DNA from: Actinorhabdospora filicis
GTDB taxonomy: Bacteria > Actinomycetota > Actinomycetes > Mycobacteriales > Micromonosporaceae
Direction: 5' to 3'
DNA: 64,000 nt
Assembly (NCBI RefSeq): GCF_030269765.1
Contig: NZ_BSTX01000002.1
Coordinates: forward strand, 1,335,379-1,399,378
The position numbers and the translations under genes were made by a program. This document shows, in pieces, positions 33,837 to 42,411 of this stretch; positions within the stretch are counted from its first letter, which is position 1; every line of letters begins with the position of its first letter. Below the pieces are notes generated by a model. It was not told the DNA's origin. It saw nothing but the letters and a program-made list of their open reading frames with translations, and made no database searches.

Positions 33837-34919
33837 ATGCACGCACGCCGTCCGCCGCGGCCGGACGCGCTCACGCCCGCGTCGCCACGCGCCGCGGCGC
33901 CCCGGCTCGCGCCCGCGCTGTGGCTCCAGCGCGCGGCGGGCAACGCCGCCACCGGCCGTGCGCTGCGCCGCCAGCGCGCGCTGGACGCCGTCCGCGCCGC
34001 CCTCGACGGCCGCCTCGCCTACGGCGCGGCCTGGAAGGCCCTGCGCGCCCTGCCGCCCGCCGAGCGGATCGCGGTGTACGAGAACCTCACCGCGACCGCC
34101 CTGGGCGAACTCCTCGACCACACCCCCGCGATCGACCGGCCGCGCGTGGAGGCCGAGATGGCCGAGGCCGCCGCCCCGCGCCCCGCCGACGTCCTGCTCG
34201 TCTTCGATCCCTACGTCACCGAGGTGGCCTGGAAGGACGGCCGGATGCTCCCGATGGGCGAGATCGCGGTCTTCGTGCACGGCGTGATCATGCGGCGCAT
34301 CCCCGCGCGCGGCGGCCCCTGGCGCTCCTACACCGCCGACGGCCACACCGCCGACCCCACCGCCCCCGGCACCTACCGGCTCGGCCCCGACCGCGCCCAC
34401 CTGTCGCGAGTGTGGAAGAACTCCCAGCTCGCCAACGGCACACCCCTCCGCGAACGCGGCGGGGACGTGGAATTCGAGCGGAACGGCCGCTGGCACTCGG
34501 TGCGGTCCCTGCCCATCCCGCTCGTGCCCGACACCGTCCGGTTGGACGCCACGCTCACCCAGATCGCCCTCGAATGGGCCGCCGGCGGCGAACGGGCGGT
34601 CCTGAAGAAGGAGTACGACGCCGCCAAGGCCGGCGGCCCCCTCCGCCCACTGCCCGCCGAGTGGATCCTGAACGACTTCGGCTCCGCCGCGCAGCTCCTG
34701 GAAGGCTCCCCCGGCGTCTTCCTGCACACCACCCCCGACACCGACGACGCCGGAGCCGTCCTGCGCACCAACGCGCTGTCCTACTCCCACGGCTGCGTCC
34801 ACGTCCTCGCCGACGACCGCCGCGCCCTCGTCCTGGCCGGCTACCTGCGCGAAGGCGTGCGCATCAAGGTCCTCCCCTACCGCGAGGTCAAAGCCTCCTG
34901 GGGCGACCCACCCCCCTGA
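33837..34919 (+). CDS. L,D-transpeptidase-like protein with an eCIS-type N-terminal motif
   Basis: 360 residues, no signal peptide. Residues 29-37 read WLQRAAGNA, the LQRxxGN motif that recurs at the start of actinobacterial DUF4157-type proteins linked to extracellular contractile injection systems. The C-terminal half (about 175-350) has an ErfK/YbiS/YkuD-like active-site stretch: His near 298, then SHGC with Cys320. The canonical [ST]HGCx[RN] motif continues here as SHGCVH, so the residue after is His, not Arg/Asn. It may cut or crosslink peptidoglycan, as a secreted toxin or effector. The ATG has AGGGGG upstream. No injection-system genes lie in the window. Confidence 0.7.
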   Translation: MHARRPPRPDALTPASPRAAAPRLAPALWLQRAAGNAATGRALRRQRALDAVRAALDGRLAYGAAWKALRALPPAERIAVYENLTATALGELLDHTPAIDRPRVEAEMAEAAAPRPADVLLVFDPYVTEVAWKDGRMLPMGEIAVFVHGVIMRRIPARGGPWRSYTADGHTADPTAPGTYRLGPDRAHLSRVWKNSQLANGTPLRERGGDVEFERNGRWHSVRSLPIPLVPDTVRLDATLTQIALEWAAGGERAVLKKEYDAAKAGGPLRPLPAEWILNDFGSAAQLLEGSPGVFLHTTPDTDDAGAVLRTNALSYSHGCVHVLADDRRALVLAGYLREGVRIKVLPYREVKASWGDPPP

Positions 34920-34929
34920 CACACGAAGA

Positions 34930-34953
34930 ACGGGACGCCCGAAGGCGTCCCGT
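34930..34953. terminator. Hairpin terminator between convergent genes
   Basis: ACGGGACGCC, loop CGAA, GGCGTCCCGT: a perfect 10-bp stem between the L,D-transpeptidase-like gene and arc. Confidence 0.75.
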
Positions 34954-34969
34954 CCCCATCGTCGATGAC

Positions 34970-36748
34970 CTACAGGTACTGGCCGGTGTTGCTGACGGTG
35001 TCGATCGACCGCCCCGCCTCGCTGCCCTTCCCGGACACCAGGGTGCGGATGTAGACGATCCGCTCGCCCTTCTTGCCGGAGATGCGGGCCCAGTCGTCGG
35101 GGTTCGTCGTGTTCGGCAGGTCCTCGTTCTCCCGGAACTCGTCGACGCACGCGTCGAGGAGGTGGTGGAGCCGCAGGCCCTTGCGCTCGGTGGTCAGGAA
35201 CTCCTTGATCGCCATCTTCTTGGCCCGGTCCACGATGTTCTGGATCATCGCGCCCGAGTTGAAGTCCTTGAAGTACAGGACCTCCTTGTCACCGTCGGCG
35301 TAGGTGACCTCAAGGAAACGGTTCTCGTCGGTCTCGGTGTACATCCGCTCCACCGCCGCCTGAATCATCGCCTCCACGCAGGCCTCACGCGAGCCACCGT
35401 GCTCGGCCAGGTCGTCGGGGTGCAACGGCAGGTCGGTCAGGATGTACTTGGAGAAGATGTCGCGGGCGGACTCGGCGTCCGGCCGCTCGATCTTGATCTT
35501 GACGTCCAGACGGCCGGGCCGCAGGATCGCCGGGTCGATCATGTCCTCGCGGTTGGAGGCGCCGATGACGATGACGTTCTCCAGCCCCTCCACGCCGTCG
35601 ATCTCCGACAGCAGCTGCGGAACGATGGTGTTCTCCACATCGGAGGACACACCCGAACCGCGGGTGCGGAAGACCGAGTCCATCTCATCGAAGAACACGA
35701 TCACCGGCTGGCCCTCGCCGGCCTTCTCACGAGCACGCTGGAAGATCAGGCGGATGTGCCGCTCGGTCTCACCCACGTACTTGTTCAGCAGCTCCGGGCC
35801 CTTGATGTTCAGGAAGTAGCTCTTGGCGCGCTCGCCGCCGTCCTTCTCGCCCGCCAGCTGCTTGGCGAGGGAGTTGGCGACCGCCTTGGCGATCAGCGTC
35901 TTGCCGCAACCGGGCGGGCCGTACAGCAGGACGCCCTTCGGCGGGCGCAGCTGGTGCTCACGGAACAGCTCGGCGTGCAGGAACGGCAACTCCACCGCGT
36001 CGCGGATCTGCTCGATCTGCCGGGCGAGGCCGCCGATGTCGCTGTAGTTGACGTCGGGCACCTCCTCCAGCACCAGCTCCTCGACCTCGCTCTTGGGGAT
36101 CCGCTCGTAGGCGTAAGCCGACCGCGGTTCCACCATGAGCGCGTCACCGGCCCGGATCGGTTCCCCGATCAGGCTGTCGGCGAGGTGGACGATGCGCTCC
36201 TCATCGGCGTGCGAGACGACCAGGGCCCGCCGTGGCGTGCCCTCCTCGTCGCTGAGGACCTCCTTCAACGTCACCACGTCGCCGGTGCGCTCGAACCCGT
36301 AGGCGGCGACCACGTTCATGGCGTCATTGAGCAGGACCTCCTGGCCGAGCCGCAGGTCCTCGGGATCGATGGACGGCGACAATGCCACGCGCATCTTCCG
36401 GCCGCCGGTGAACACGTCCACCGCCCCGTCCTCGTGCGCGCCGAGGAACACGCCGTAGCCGCTGGGCGGCTGGGCGAGCCGATCGATCTCCTCCTTGAGC
36501 GTCACGATCTGGTCGCGCGCCTCCTTGAGCGTGGAGACGAGCCTCTCGTTCTGCTCCGACATTCTCTGGATCTGCGCCTGCGCCGCCGCCAAACGGTCTT
36601 CGAGCAGCCGCACGTGCCGCGGCGTTTCGGTCATCTTGCGCCGGGCGAGAGCCAGCTCCTCCTGCAGGTACGCAACCTGGCTGGAGAGATCACGGGTCTC
36701 TCGTTCCCATCGCGCGGCGCGGGCCTCTGCGTCATCGCTACGTGCCAC
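34970..36748 (-). CDS. arc: Proteasome-associated AAA ATPase ARC (Mpa)
   Basis: 592 residues. An N-terminal coiled coil (about 10-90) captures Pup, tandem OB folds follow (about 95-235), then one AAA+ domain with Walker A GPPGCGKT near 290, Walker B VIFFDEMDS near 365, and the arginine-finger region ILRPGRLDVKI. It ends TGQYL, the GQYL motif that docks into the PrcA ring. GTG start with GGAGG seven bases ahead. In most actinobacteria arc sits next to dop; here 14.4 kb of sugar genes separates them. Confidence 0.96.
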   Translation of the reverse strand: MARSDDAEARAARWERETRDLSSQVAYLQEELALARRKMTETPRHVRLLEDRLAAAQAQIQRMSEQNERLVSTLKEARDQIVTLKEEIDRLAQPPSGYGVFLGAHEDGAVDVFTGGRKMRVALSPSIDPEDLRLGQEVLLNDAMNVVAAYGFERTGDVVTLKEVLSDEEGTPRRALVVSHADEERIVHLADSLIGEPIRAGDALMVEPRSAYAYERIPKSEVEELVLEEVPDVNYSDIGGLARQIEQIRDAVELPFLHAELFREHQLRPPKGVLLYGPPGCGKTLIAKAVANSLAKQLAGEKDGGERAKSYFLNIKGPELLNKYVGETERHIRLIFQRAREKAGEGQPVIVFFDEMDSVFRTRGSGVSSDVENTIVPQLLSEIDGVEGLENVIVIGASNREDMIDPAILRPGRLDVKIKIERPDAESARDIFSKYILTDLPLHPDDLAEHGGSREACVEAMIQAAVERMYTETDENRFLEVTYADGDKEVLYFKDFNSGAMIQNIVDRAKKMAIKEFLTTERKGLRLHHLLDACVDEFRENEDLPNTTNPDDWARISGKKGERIVYIRTLVSGKGSEAGRSIDTVSNTGQYL

Positions 36749-36895
36749 GTCCCCACCTCCCGGGGGCTGAAGGTCGTACGTTCAACCCTAACCGTTACAA
36801 GGCTCCGAGCATAGATCGCGACACGCCTGTGGGTAAGGGCTCGATTGCGGTGGGAGTCTCTCCCACCGACCGCCGACACCCGCCCCGCGCGGGGT

Positions 36896-36901
36896 TAGTC
36901 T
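36896..36901 (+). promoter_or_regulatory. Leaderless -10 box (TAGTCT) for the ferredoxin gene
   Basis: TAGTCT ends six bases before the GTG at 36908, marking a leaderless start. Confidence 0.5.
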
Positions 36902-36907
36902 TGCCCC

Positions 36908-37195
36908 GTGGCTACCGACAACGACGCCCTGACCGTGTTCATCGATCAGGACCTGTGCACCGGGGACGGGCTCTGCGCCCAGTACGCCCCCGACGTCTTC
37001 GAGTTCGACATCGACGGGCTCGCGTACGTCAAAGGCCCTGATGGGGAGCTCCTCACCGACAAGGGCGCCCGCGTCGACGTGCCCCGGGAGTACCGCCTCG
37101 ACGTCATCGACGCGGCCAAGGACTGCCCCGGCGACTGCATCCACGTACGCCGCTCCGCCGACGACTCCGTGGTCGCCGGACCCGTCCCGGAGTAG
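36908..37195 (+). CDS. Single-cluster ferredoxin
   Basis: 95 residues. Cluster cysteines Cys17 and Cys23 (CTGDGLC) and Cys73 (CPGDC, with Cys77 extra). The usual second cysteine of a [4Fe-4S] site is Asp20, so a [3Fe-4S] cluster is likely, as in P450-partner ferredoxins of actinomycetes. An acidic surface and the PDVF and CIHV elements fit. It lies divergent from arc, as in other actinobacteria. Partner enzyme unknown; no P450 in the window. Confidence 0.88.
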   Translation: MATDNDALTVFIDQDLCTGDGLCAQYAPDVFEFDIDGLAYVKGPDGELLTDKGARVDVPREYRLDVIDAAKDCPGDCIHVRRSADDSVVAGPVPE

Positions 37196-37296
37196 CCCCG
37201 GACGACACTGAAAACCACCGGGATCCACCCCTCCCGGCGATCTTCAGTCGTGAACTTGACACCCCCGAGTTGGCGCTCGCGGCGGAAAGACGACAT

Positions 37297-37325
37297 GCCC
37301 GGCCGTTTTTGGTCGGGCCGTTTTT
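37297..37325 (+). terminator. Rho-independent terminator with T-tract
   Basis: GCCCGGCC, loop GTTTTT, GGTCGGGC (8-bp stem with one G-U pair), then CGTTTTT. T-tracts are rare in this genome, so this is a good terminator candidate for the ferredoxin transcript. Confidence 0.65.
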
Positions 37326-37859
37326 GTGATGAAGAGTCGGCCGGGCGTGTCGTGCCCGGTTTCGGGCGGGTTGGACATGCTCCAGCACGAAGCGTGACGG
37401 CCACCGGACACGGTCGGACCGGGCTGACCGACCGGCCACAGTGGGGCCAACGCGGAGATCAGACCGGCCGCAGCGGGGCCCGGCACAGGCTGTCCGCGAT
37501 GGAAGCCGATCACACGGGCTTCCGGACAAACCTCACCCGCCGTCGTGGCCACCCGAGTGATGGTGCTGCCGCGTGTTCCGGCCGTGGCCGGCCGGAACAC
37601 TTGCCCTCGATTCCCCGTACCCGGCGTTTGAAGCCAAGAAGGCCGCAACCCCACCGGCCGTGAGTTCGGCCAGGTTGGGTGGGGCCGGCTGTGCCCCCTA
37701 CGGGCTTTAGTTCGACGACCGAAAAGATGGAGAAATCGCTCTTTCACCGTTGCCCCGGCGATGTGTGCGGCTTGCGCTCTTAAGACCCGGCTTCAAACAC
37801 GAAGGCGGGGGCTCGGCCCGTGGTCCGCACACGCCGGGTACAAAGCACTTCAGTGGCAA

Positions 37860-37888
37860 GCATCCGGGTCGCCCCGCGACCCGGATGC
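37860..37888. terminator. Strong hairpin downstream of trmI
   Basis: GCATCCGGGTCGC, loop CCC, GCGACCCGGATGC: a perfect 13-bp stem. It lies about 80 bases past the trmI stop on the minus strand and probably ends that operon. Confidence 0.6.
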
Positions 37889-37970
37889 GCGGCAGCCCAG
37901 ACGCAAGCCCCAGCACTACGGCCGTAAACCCGAGCCATCAAGCCCGGGAACAGGCCGAACCCCGACCGGC

Positions 37971-38972
37971 CTAAGCCTCCGCCGTCACCTCGGCCGAAGG
38001 CACGGCCTCGGCCTCAGGCGCAGCCTCGACCTCGGGCACGGAAACGACCTCGGAACCCGCCTCGGCGACAGCCGCAACCCTCTCCGCCGCCCCCCGCGTC
38101 CCCGGCGCGCCGCCCCGGCGCTCCTGGTACGCCTCCTGCCCCTTGCTCGGCTTGCGCTTGCGCATCGGCGCCACCGTCCCCGGCGCGAGCTTGCGCGCCA
38201 CCACCAGGAACGCGGTGTGCGCGATCATCCGGTGGTCGGGGCGCACGGCCAGGCCCTCCAGGTGCCAGTCGCGGACCAGCGACTCGAAGGCGCGGGGCTC
38301 GGTGAAGCCGCCCTTGGCGCGCATCGCCTCCACGAGATCCGACATCTGGGTGGTGGTGGCCACGTAGCCGATGAACACGCCACCGGGGATGAGGGCCTTC
38401 TCCACGAGGTCGAGGTGCTCCCAGGGCGCCAGCATGTCCAGCACGATCCGGTCGATCTCCCCCGCGGGGACGTCGGCGTCGGCCAGGTCGCCGGTGGTGA
38501 GCGTCCAGTTCTTGCGCGGGCCGCCCATGAACGACTCGACGTTCTTGCGGGCGATCTCGGCGAAGTCGGGGCGGATCTCGTAGGAGTAGAGGTGCCCCTC
38601 CTCCCCGATCGCGCGCAGCAGCGAGCACGAGAGGGCGCCCGATCCGGCGCCGGCCTCCAGGACCTTCGCGCCGGGGAAGATGTCACCGACGCCGACGATC
38701 ATCGCCGCGTCCTTGGGATAGATCACCTGGGCACCGCGGGGCATGGACAGCACGAAGTCCGACAGGAGCGGACGCAGCGCGAGGTACTCGGTCATCCCCA
38801 CGGTGCGGACGACGCAGCCCTCGGGCTTGCCGATCAGGTCATCGTGGGCGATGGCGCCACGATGCGTGTGGTACTCCTTGCCGCTCTCCAGCGTGATCGT
38901 GGCCATGCGGCCCTTGGTATCGGTGAGCTGGACGCGGTCGCCCTCGCGGAACGGTCCCCTGCGCTGCTCCAT
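37971..38972 (-). CDS. trmI: tRNA (adenine(58)-N1)-methyltransferase TrmI
   Basis: 333 residues. N-terminal beta domain with FREGDRVQLTDTKGR, then the SAM-binding domain with EAGAGSGALSCSLLRAIG near 112-129 and YEIRPDFAEIARKN. The LDMLAPWEHLDLVEKAL stretch holds the substrate-side motif. The C-terminal ~60 residues are an Ala/Glu/Val-rich tail. Methylates A58 in the T-loop of tRNA. The ATG shares one base with the stop of the site-2 protease gene (TGATG), so the two are coupled. Confidence 0.93.
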   Translation of the reverse strand: MEQRRGPFREGDRVQLTDTKGRMATITLESGKEYHTHRGAIAHDDLIGKPEGCVVRTVGMTEYLALRPLLSDFVLSMPRGAQVIYPKDAAMIVGVGDIFPGAKVLEAGAGSGALSCSLLRAIGEEGHLYSYEIRPDFAEIARKNVESFMGGPRKNWTLTTGDLADADVPAGEIDRIVLDMLAPWEHLDLVEKALIPGGVFIGYVATTTQMSDLVEAMRAKGGFTEPRAFESLVRDWHLEGLAVRPDHRMIAHTAFLVVARKLAPGTVAPMRKRKPSKGQEAYQERRGGAPGTRGAAERVAAVAEAGSEVVSVPEVEAAPEAEAVPSAEVTAEA

Positions 38973-40186
38973 CAGGATGGTGCTCCATTGTCACTGGTCG
39001 GGTACGGACGGCGTATCGTACGCGGGTCCAGGACCCTGGCTATATCCGCGGCCACCACGACGCCGCGCACCTCACCCTCGCTCATCACCACGTACTCGGT
39101 GGACGGGCGTGCGCGGATCGCGTTGATGATCTGCTCGCCGCGCATCTCGGGACCGAGGGCGGCGCCGGGTTCGAGATCGCGGGAGACGGCGTCGACGGTG
39201 ACCCAGGGGCGCCGGTCGAGGGGCACCTGGCGGGCGGCGTGGCCGTGCATGAGGGCCACCGGCCGGTCGGAGGAGTCCACCACGAGGACGCCCATCGCGG
39301 CGGTCTCCTCGGCGCGCCTGAGGGCCTCCGAGAGGGGCGTGCCGGTCGGGACGGACGTGACGGGCCGGATCAGGTCGGCCACGGTCAGCAGGTGGATGCG
39401 CCCGCCGACCTCGCCGACCCGGATGGCCTGGCCCGCGCCCGCCCACAGCACCATCGCGACCATGCCGGTGAACAGCAGGCTGACGATGCTGCTGGCGCCG
39501 CTGGCGTAGAACAGCCACACCCCGGCCAGCAGCGTCAGCGCCGCCACGATGCGGCCGGTGTACCCGGCGACGCGGGTGGCGACGTGCTTGTCGCCGCGGA
39601 CGCTCCAGACCAGCGCGCGCAGCGCGCGGCCGCCGTCCAGCGGGAGCCCGGGGAGCGCGTTGAAGACCGCCACGATGATGTTGGACACGGCGAACTGGAA
39701 GGCCAGCTCGTGGCCCAGGTTCCCGCCCGGGAGCATGATCACCAGGGCCACGCCGATGCCGCCGAGCACGAGCGAGACGGCCGGTCCGGCGAGCGCGACC
39801 TTGGCCTCCACGCCCGGGCGTGGCGCCTCTTCCTCCATCTCGGTGTAGCCGCCGAGCATCTCCAGGGTGATGCCGCGTACGCCGATGCCGTAGTGGCGGC
39901 TGGTGAGGGCGTGGCCGAGTTCGTGGAGGAACACCGAGAGGCAGAGGGTGACCACGAAGCTGAAGGCGACGACGTAGACGAGGCCTTCGGGCAGGGCGGG
40001 GAGGCTGGCGCGGACGGTGTCGGAGTAGACGATGACGATGAGCACGGCGAGGATGAGCCAGGACGCGCTGAGGTAGACGGGGATGCCGAGGACGCGGCCG
40101 AGGCGCACGCCGCGGCGTCGCGGTGTGCCGGGGCGCCGTGCGCCGCCGCGTTTCCGACCGTCCTGCCGGGGTGCCCGATCGTCCAT
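38972..40186 (-). CDS. Site-2 protease family zinc metalloprotease with C-terminal CBS-like region
   Basis: 404 residues from ATG 40186. Zinc motif HELGH (His88, Glu89, His92) in the third membrane helix and NALPGLPLDGG with Asp184 complete the S2P site. Six or so membrane helices span 35-250. After about 265 the chain becomes soluble, with CBS-like segments. Group III S2Ps with CBS domains cut membrane substrates, often anti-sigma factors or small peptides. Leaderless start: TAGCAT at 40194-40199 ends seven bases before the ATG. Upstream of trmI in one operon and divergent from the RecB-like gene. Confidence 0.88.
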   Translation of the reverse strand: MDDRAPRQDGRKRGGARRPGTPRRRGVRLGRVLGIPVYLSASWLILAVLIVIVYSDTVRASLPALPEGLVYVVAFSFVVTLCLSVFLHELGHALTSRHYGIGVRGITLEMLGGYTEMEEEAPRPGVEAKVALAGPAVSLVLGGIGVALVIMLPGGNLGHELAFQFAVSNIIVAVFNALPGLPLDGGRALRALVWSVRGDKHVATRVAGYTGRIVAALTLLAGVWLFYASGASSIVSLLFTGMVAMVLWAGAGQAIRVGEVGGRIHLLTVADLIRPVTSVPTGTPLSEALRRAEETAAMGVLVVDSSDRPVALMHGHAARQVPLDRRPWVTVDAVSRDLEPGAALGPEMRGEQIINAIRARPSTEYVVMSEGEVRGVVVAADIARVLDPRTIRRPYPTSDNGAPS

Positions 40187-40193
40187 CACGTCG

Positions 40194-40239
40194 ATGCTAC
40201 GGGTCGCCGGATGCGGCTGTCGGGGGTGATCCCTACGAT
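40194..40239. promoter_or_regulatory. Compact divergent leaderless promoter pair
   Basis: Minus-strand TAGCAT (40194-40199) serves the site-2 protease gene; plus-strand TACGAT (40234-40239) serves the nuclease gene. The two -10 boxes are 34 bases apart, so each -35 region overlaps the other promoter. Both end seven bases before a start codon. Confidence 0.5.
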
Positions 40240-40246
40240 GGGCGGC

Positions 40247-41092
40247 ATGGGTTCCCCGCTGCCGGTCGTGCCGATGTCGCTGTCCCCGTCGCGGGCGGCC
40301 GACTTCAAGAACTGCCCGCTGCTGTACCGGTTCCGCAGTATCGACCGGTTGCCGGAGGAGCCGACGCCGGAGATGGCGCGGGGCACGCTGGTGCACGCGG
40401 TGCTGGAGCGGTTGTACGACGTTCCGGCGGTGGAGCGGACTTCGGCGCGGGCGGTGTCGCTGGTGGAGCCGGAGTGGGCGCGGCTGCTCGTCGAGGACAC
40501 GGCGATCGCGGGGATCTTCGCGGCGGAGGATCCGCGGCTGGAGCCGTGGCTGGCGTCGGTGCGTGATCTGGTCGAGGGCTACTTCTCGGTGGAGGATCCG
40601 ACGCGGCTGGAGCCGGCCGAGCGGGAGACGCTGGTCGAGGCGACGCTGGACGACGGGCTGGTGCTGCGGGGTTATGTCGACCGGCTGGACGTGTCGCCGG
40701 CGGGTGACGTGCGGGTCGTCGACTACAAGACGGGGAAGGCCCCGGCGGAGGCCTTCGAGAACAAGGCGCTGTTCCAGTTGCGGTTCTACGCGCTGGTGCT
40801 GTGGCGCACGCGTGGGGTGGTTCCCCGGATGCTGCGGTTGCTCTATCTGAGGGACAAGGTGGTGCTGGACCACTCTCCCGACGCCGAGGAGCTGGAGCGT
40901 TTCGAGCGGGCGCTGAAGGCGCTGTGGTCGGCCATCGAGCAGGCCCTGGAGACGGGTGAGTTCGCGCCGAAGCCGGGTCGGTTGTGCTCGTGGTGCCCGC
41001 ATCAGGACAAGTGCCCCGAGTTCGGTGGTACTCCTCCCCCGTACCCGGGTGCCCCTGGTCGTGACGGGGTGGTCACTCCTCCTCGCGGATGA
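40247..41092 (+). CDS. RecB-family PD-(D/E)XK exonuclease with Fe-S cluster
   Basis: 281 residues from the leaderless ATG at 40247; ATG 40238 is nine bases upstream. Nuclease core: Asp145 in GYVDRLD and Asp159/Lys161 in VVDYKTGK. Four cysteines, Cys23 (NCPLLYRF) and the C-terminal CSWCPHQDKC group (247, 250, 256), fit the iron-sulfur staple of AddB and Cas4-like nucleases. Known in mycobacteria beside trmI (Rv2119). Its role in DNA repair is likely but not shown. The 3' end overlaps the histidine kinase's longest frame. Confidence 0.88.
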   Translation: MGSPLPVVPMSLSPSRAADFKNCPLLYRFRSIDRLPEEPTPEMARGTLVHAVLERLYDVPAVERTSARAVSLVEPEWARLLVEDTAIAGIFAAEDPRLEPWLASVRDLVEGYFSVEDPTRLEPAERETLVEATLDDGLVLRGYVDRLDVSPAGDVRVVDYKTGKAPAEAFENKALFQLRFYALVLWRTRGVVPRMLRLLYLRDKVVLDHSPDAEELERFERALKALWSAIEQALETGEFAPKPGRLCSWCPHQDKCPEFGGTPPPYPGAPGRDGVVTPPRG

Positions 41093-41138
41093 CCGGCAAA
41101 TCGGTCCCGGTAAGGAGTCGACGCCGGGTGAGACCGAT

Positions 41139-41144
41139 TACCGT
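41139..41144 (+). promoter_or_regulatory. Possible leaderless -10 box (TACCGT) for the kinase gene
   Basis: TACCGT ends seven bases before GTG 41152. It competes with an AAGGAG-preceded GTG at 41128 and an ATG at 41089 that overlaps the nuclease stop. Confidence 0.4.
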
Positions 41145-41151
41145 CCAGGAT

Positions 41152-42411
41152 GTGAGTGAACAGCGGGAGGCCGCACCGGGGTGGTGGGGCCGGGACGGTC
41201 GTGTGCATCGGTGGCTGCGTGCCCGGCCGATGGTCTTCGACTTCTTCGTCGCGCTGTTCTGGCTGTTCTTCAGCACGCTCGGGTTCCTGCTCATGGCCAA
41301 TTCGGGCGATGAGCGGTTCCGGGGCCTGCTGTGGACGGCGTTGCCGTGGATGCTGCCGGGCTCGCTGGCGATCGTGCTGCGCAGGCGCTGGTTCAAGGTC
41401 GCCGTGGCGCTCCAGGTGGCCAGCTACGTGCTGCCGCTCGTGGTGCACGACGCCTGGTGGGGTACGTCCAGCTTCTCCCTGTACATCCTGATCTACACCG
41501 CGTGCGCCGACCACGGGTGGCGTACCGCGCTCATCTCCATCGGTCTCCTGCTCGGCTCGGGGACGCTGGCCACGTACTTCTTCCCCGCCGACATCATGGG
41601 GCAGGGCAGTACGACCGCGACCTACGTGACGACGTACGTGCTCGCCTTGACGGCGGTGTTCTCGGGGCGGCTGGTGCACAACCGGCGGGCGCTGGTCGAG
41701 GCGTTGCGGACGCGCGCGCAGGTCGCCGAGGAGAACCAGCAGGCGCTGGCCGCGCAGGCGGTGTCGGACGAGCGGCGGCGCATCGCCCGCGAGCTGCACG
41801 ACGTCGTCGCCCACCACGTGTCGGTCATGGGGGTCATGGCCACCGGCGCGCGGCGGGTGCTGGCCAACGATCCGCGCCGCGCCGACGAGGCGCTGTCGAC
41901 GATCGAGGACACCGGGCGCACCGCGCTGCGCGAGATGCGCCGGCTCCTCGACGTCCTGCGGACCTCCGACGAGGACGCCGCCGAGCTGACCCCGCAGCCG
42001 GGCCTGTCGGGTGTGCAGAGCCTGGTGGACCAGGTCCGTGAGGCGGGGCTGCCGGTGCGGCTGCTGATCGAGGGGCCCGAGCGGGAGCTGGACCCGGGTG
42101 TCGCGCTGTCGGTGTACCGGATCGTCCAGGAGGCGCTGACCAACACCCTCAAGCACGGTGGCCGTGCCAAGGCCGAGGTGCGCATCAAGTTCGGCGAGGA
42201 GGAGCTCCAGGTGGAGGTCTTCGACGACGGGCGCGGCCCGCGCCTGACGCCGCCGGTGCCCGGGGAGCGCGTCGGGCACGGTCTGGTGGGCATGCGCGAA
42301 CGGATCTCCCTGTACGGGGGCACGCTCAGAACGGGCCCCCGGCCGGGCGGGGGTTTCCGGGTGTACGCGAAAATCCCGGTCGACAGCCCATCTGACGGGA
42401 GCATCTCGTGA
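41152..42411 (+). CDS. NarL-type sensor histidine kinase
   Basis: About 419 residues. Four or five membrane helices between 25 and 185, with short loops and no large extracytoplasmic sensor, so it probably senses the membrane itself. A HisKA_3 dimerisation helix follows (ERRRIARELHDVVAHHVSVM, phosphorylated His in ELHD), then an HATPase_c domain with VQEALTNTLKHG (N box) and DDGRG, GHGLVGMRER (G boxes). Start is uncertain: ATG 41089 overlaps the nuclease stop (ATGA). It overlaps the response regulator start by four bases. Confidence 0.9.
   Translation: MSEQREAAPGWWGRDGRVHRWLRARPMVFDFFVALFWLFFSTLGFLLMANSGDERFRGLLWTALPWMLPGSLAIVLRRRWFKVAVALQVASYVLPLVVHDAWWGTSSFSLYILIYTACADHGWRTALISIGLLLGSGTLATYFFPADIMGQGSTTATYVTTYVLALTAVFSGRLVHNRRALVEALRTRAQVAEENQQALAAQAVSDERRRIARELHDVVAHHVSVMGVMATGARRVLANDPRRADEALSTIEDTGRTALREMRRLLDVLRTSDEDAAELTPQPGLSGVQSLVDQVREAGLPVRLLIEGPERELDPGVALSVYRIVQEALTNTLKHGGRAKAEVRIKFGEEELQVEVFDDGRGPRLTPPVPGERVGHGLVGMRERISLYGGTLRTGPRPGGGFRVYAKIPVDSPSDGSIS

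Larger units (their letters stand above)
37196..37970. other. Intergenic region of about 775 bases
   Basis: Between the convergent ferredoxin and trmI genes. It holds a T-tract terminator and a strong palindromic hairpin, listed separately. Short open frames occur on both strands but show no domain, start signal or coherent composition. No tRNA-like T-loop sequence was found. Apart from the hairpins I see nothing. Confidence 0.5.

Noticed and set aside
37560..37760. tRNA or structured RNA gene in the ferredoxin-trmI gap
   Set aside because: GC-rich complementary patches exist but no cloverleaf or conserved loop sequence could be built.
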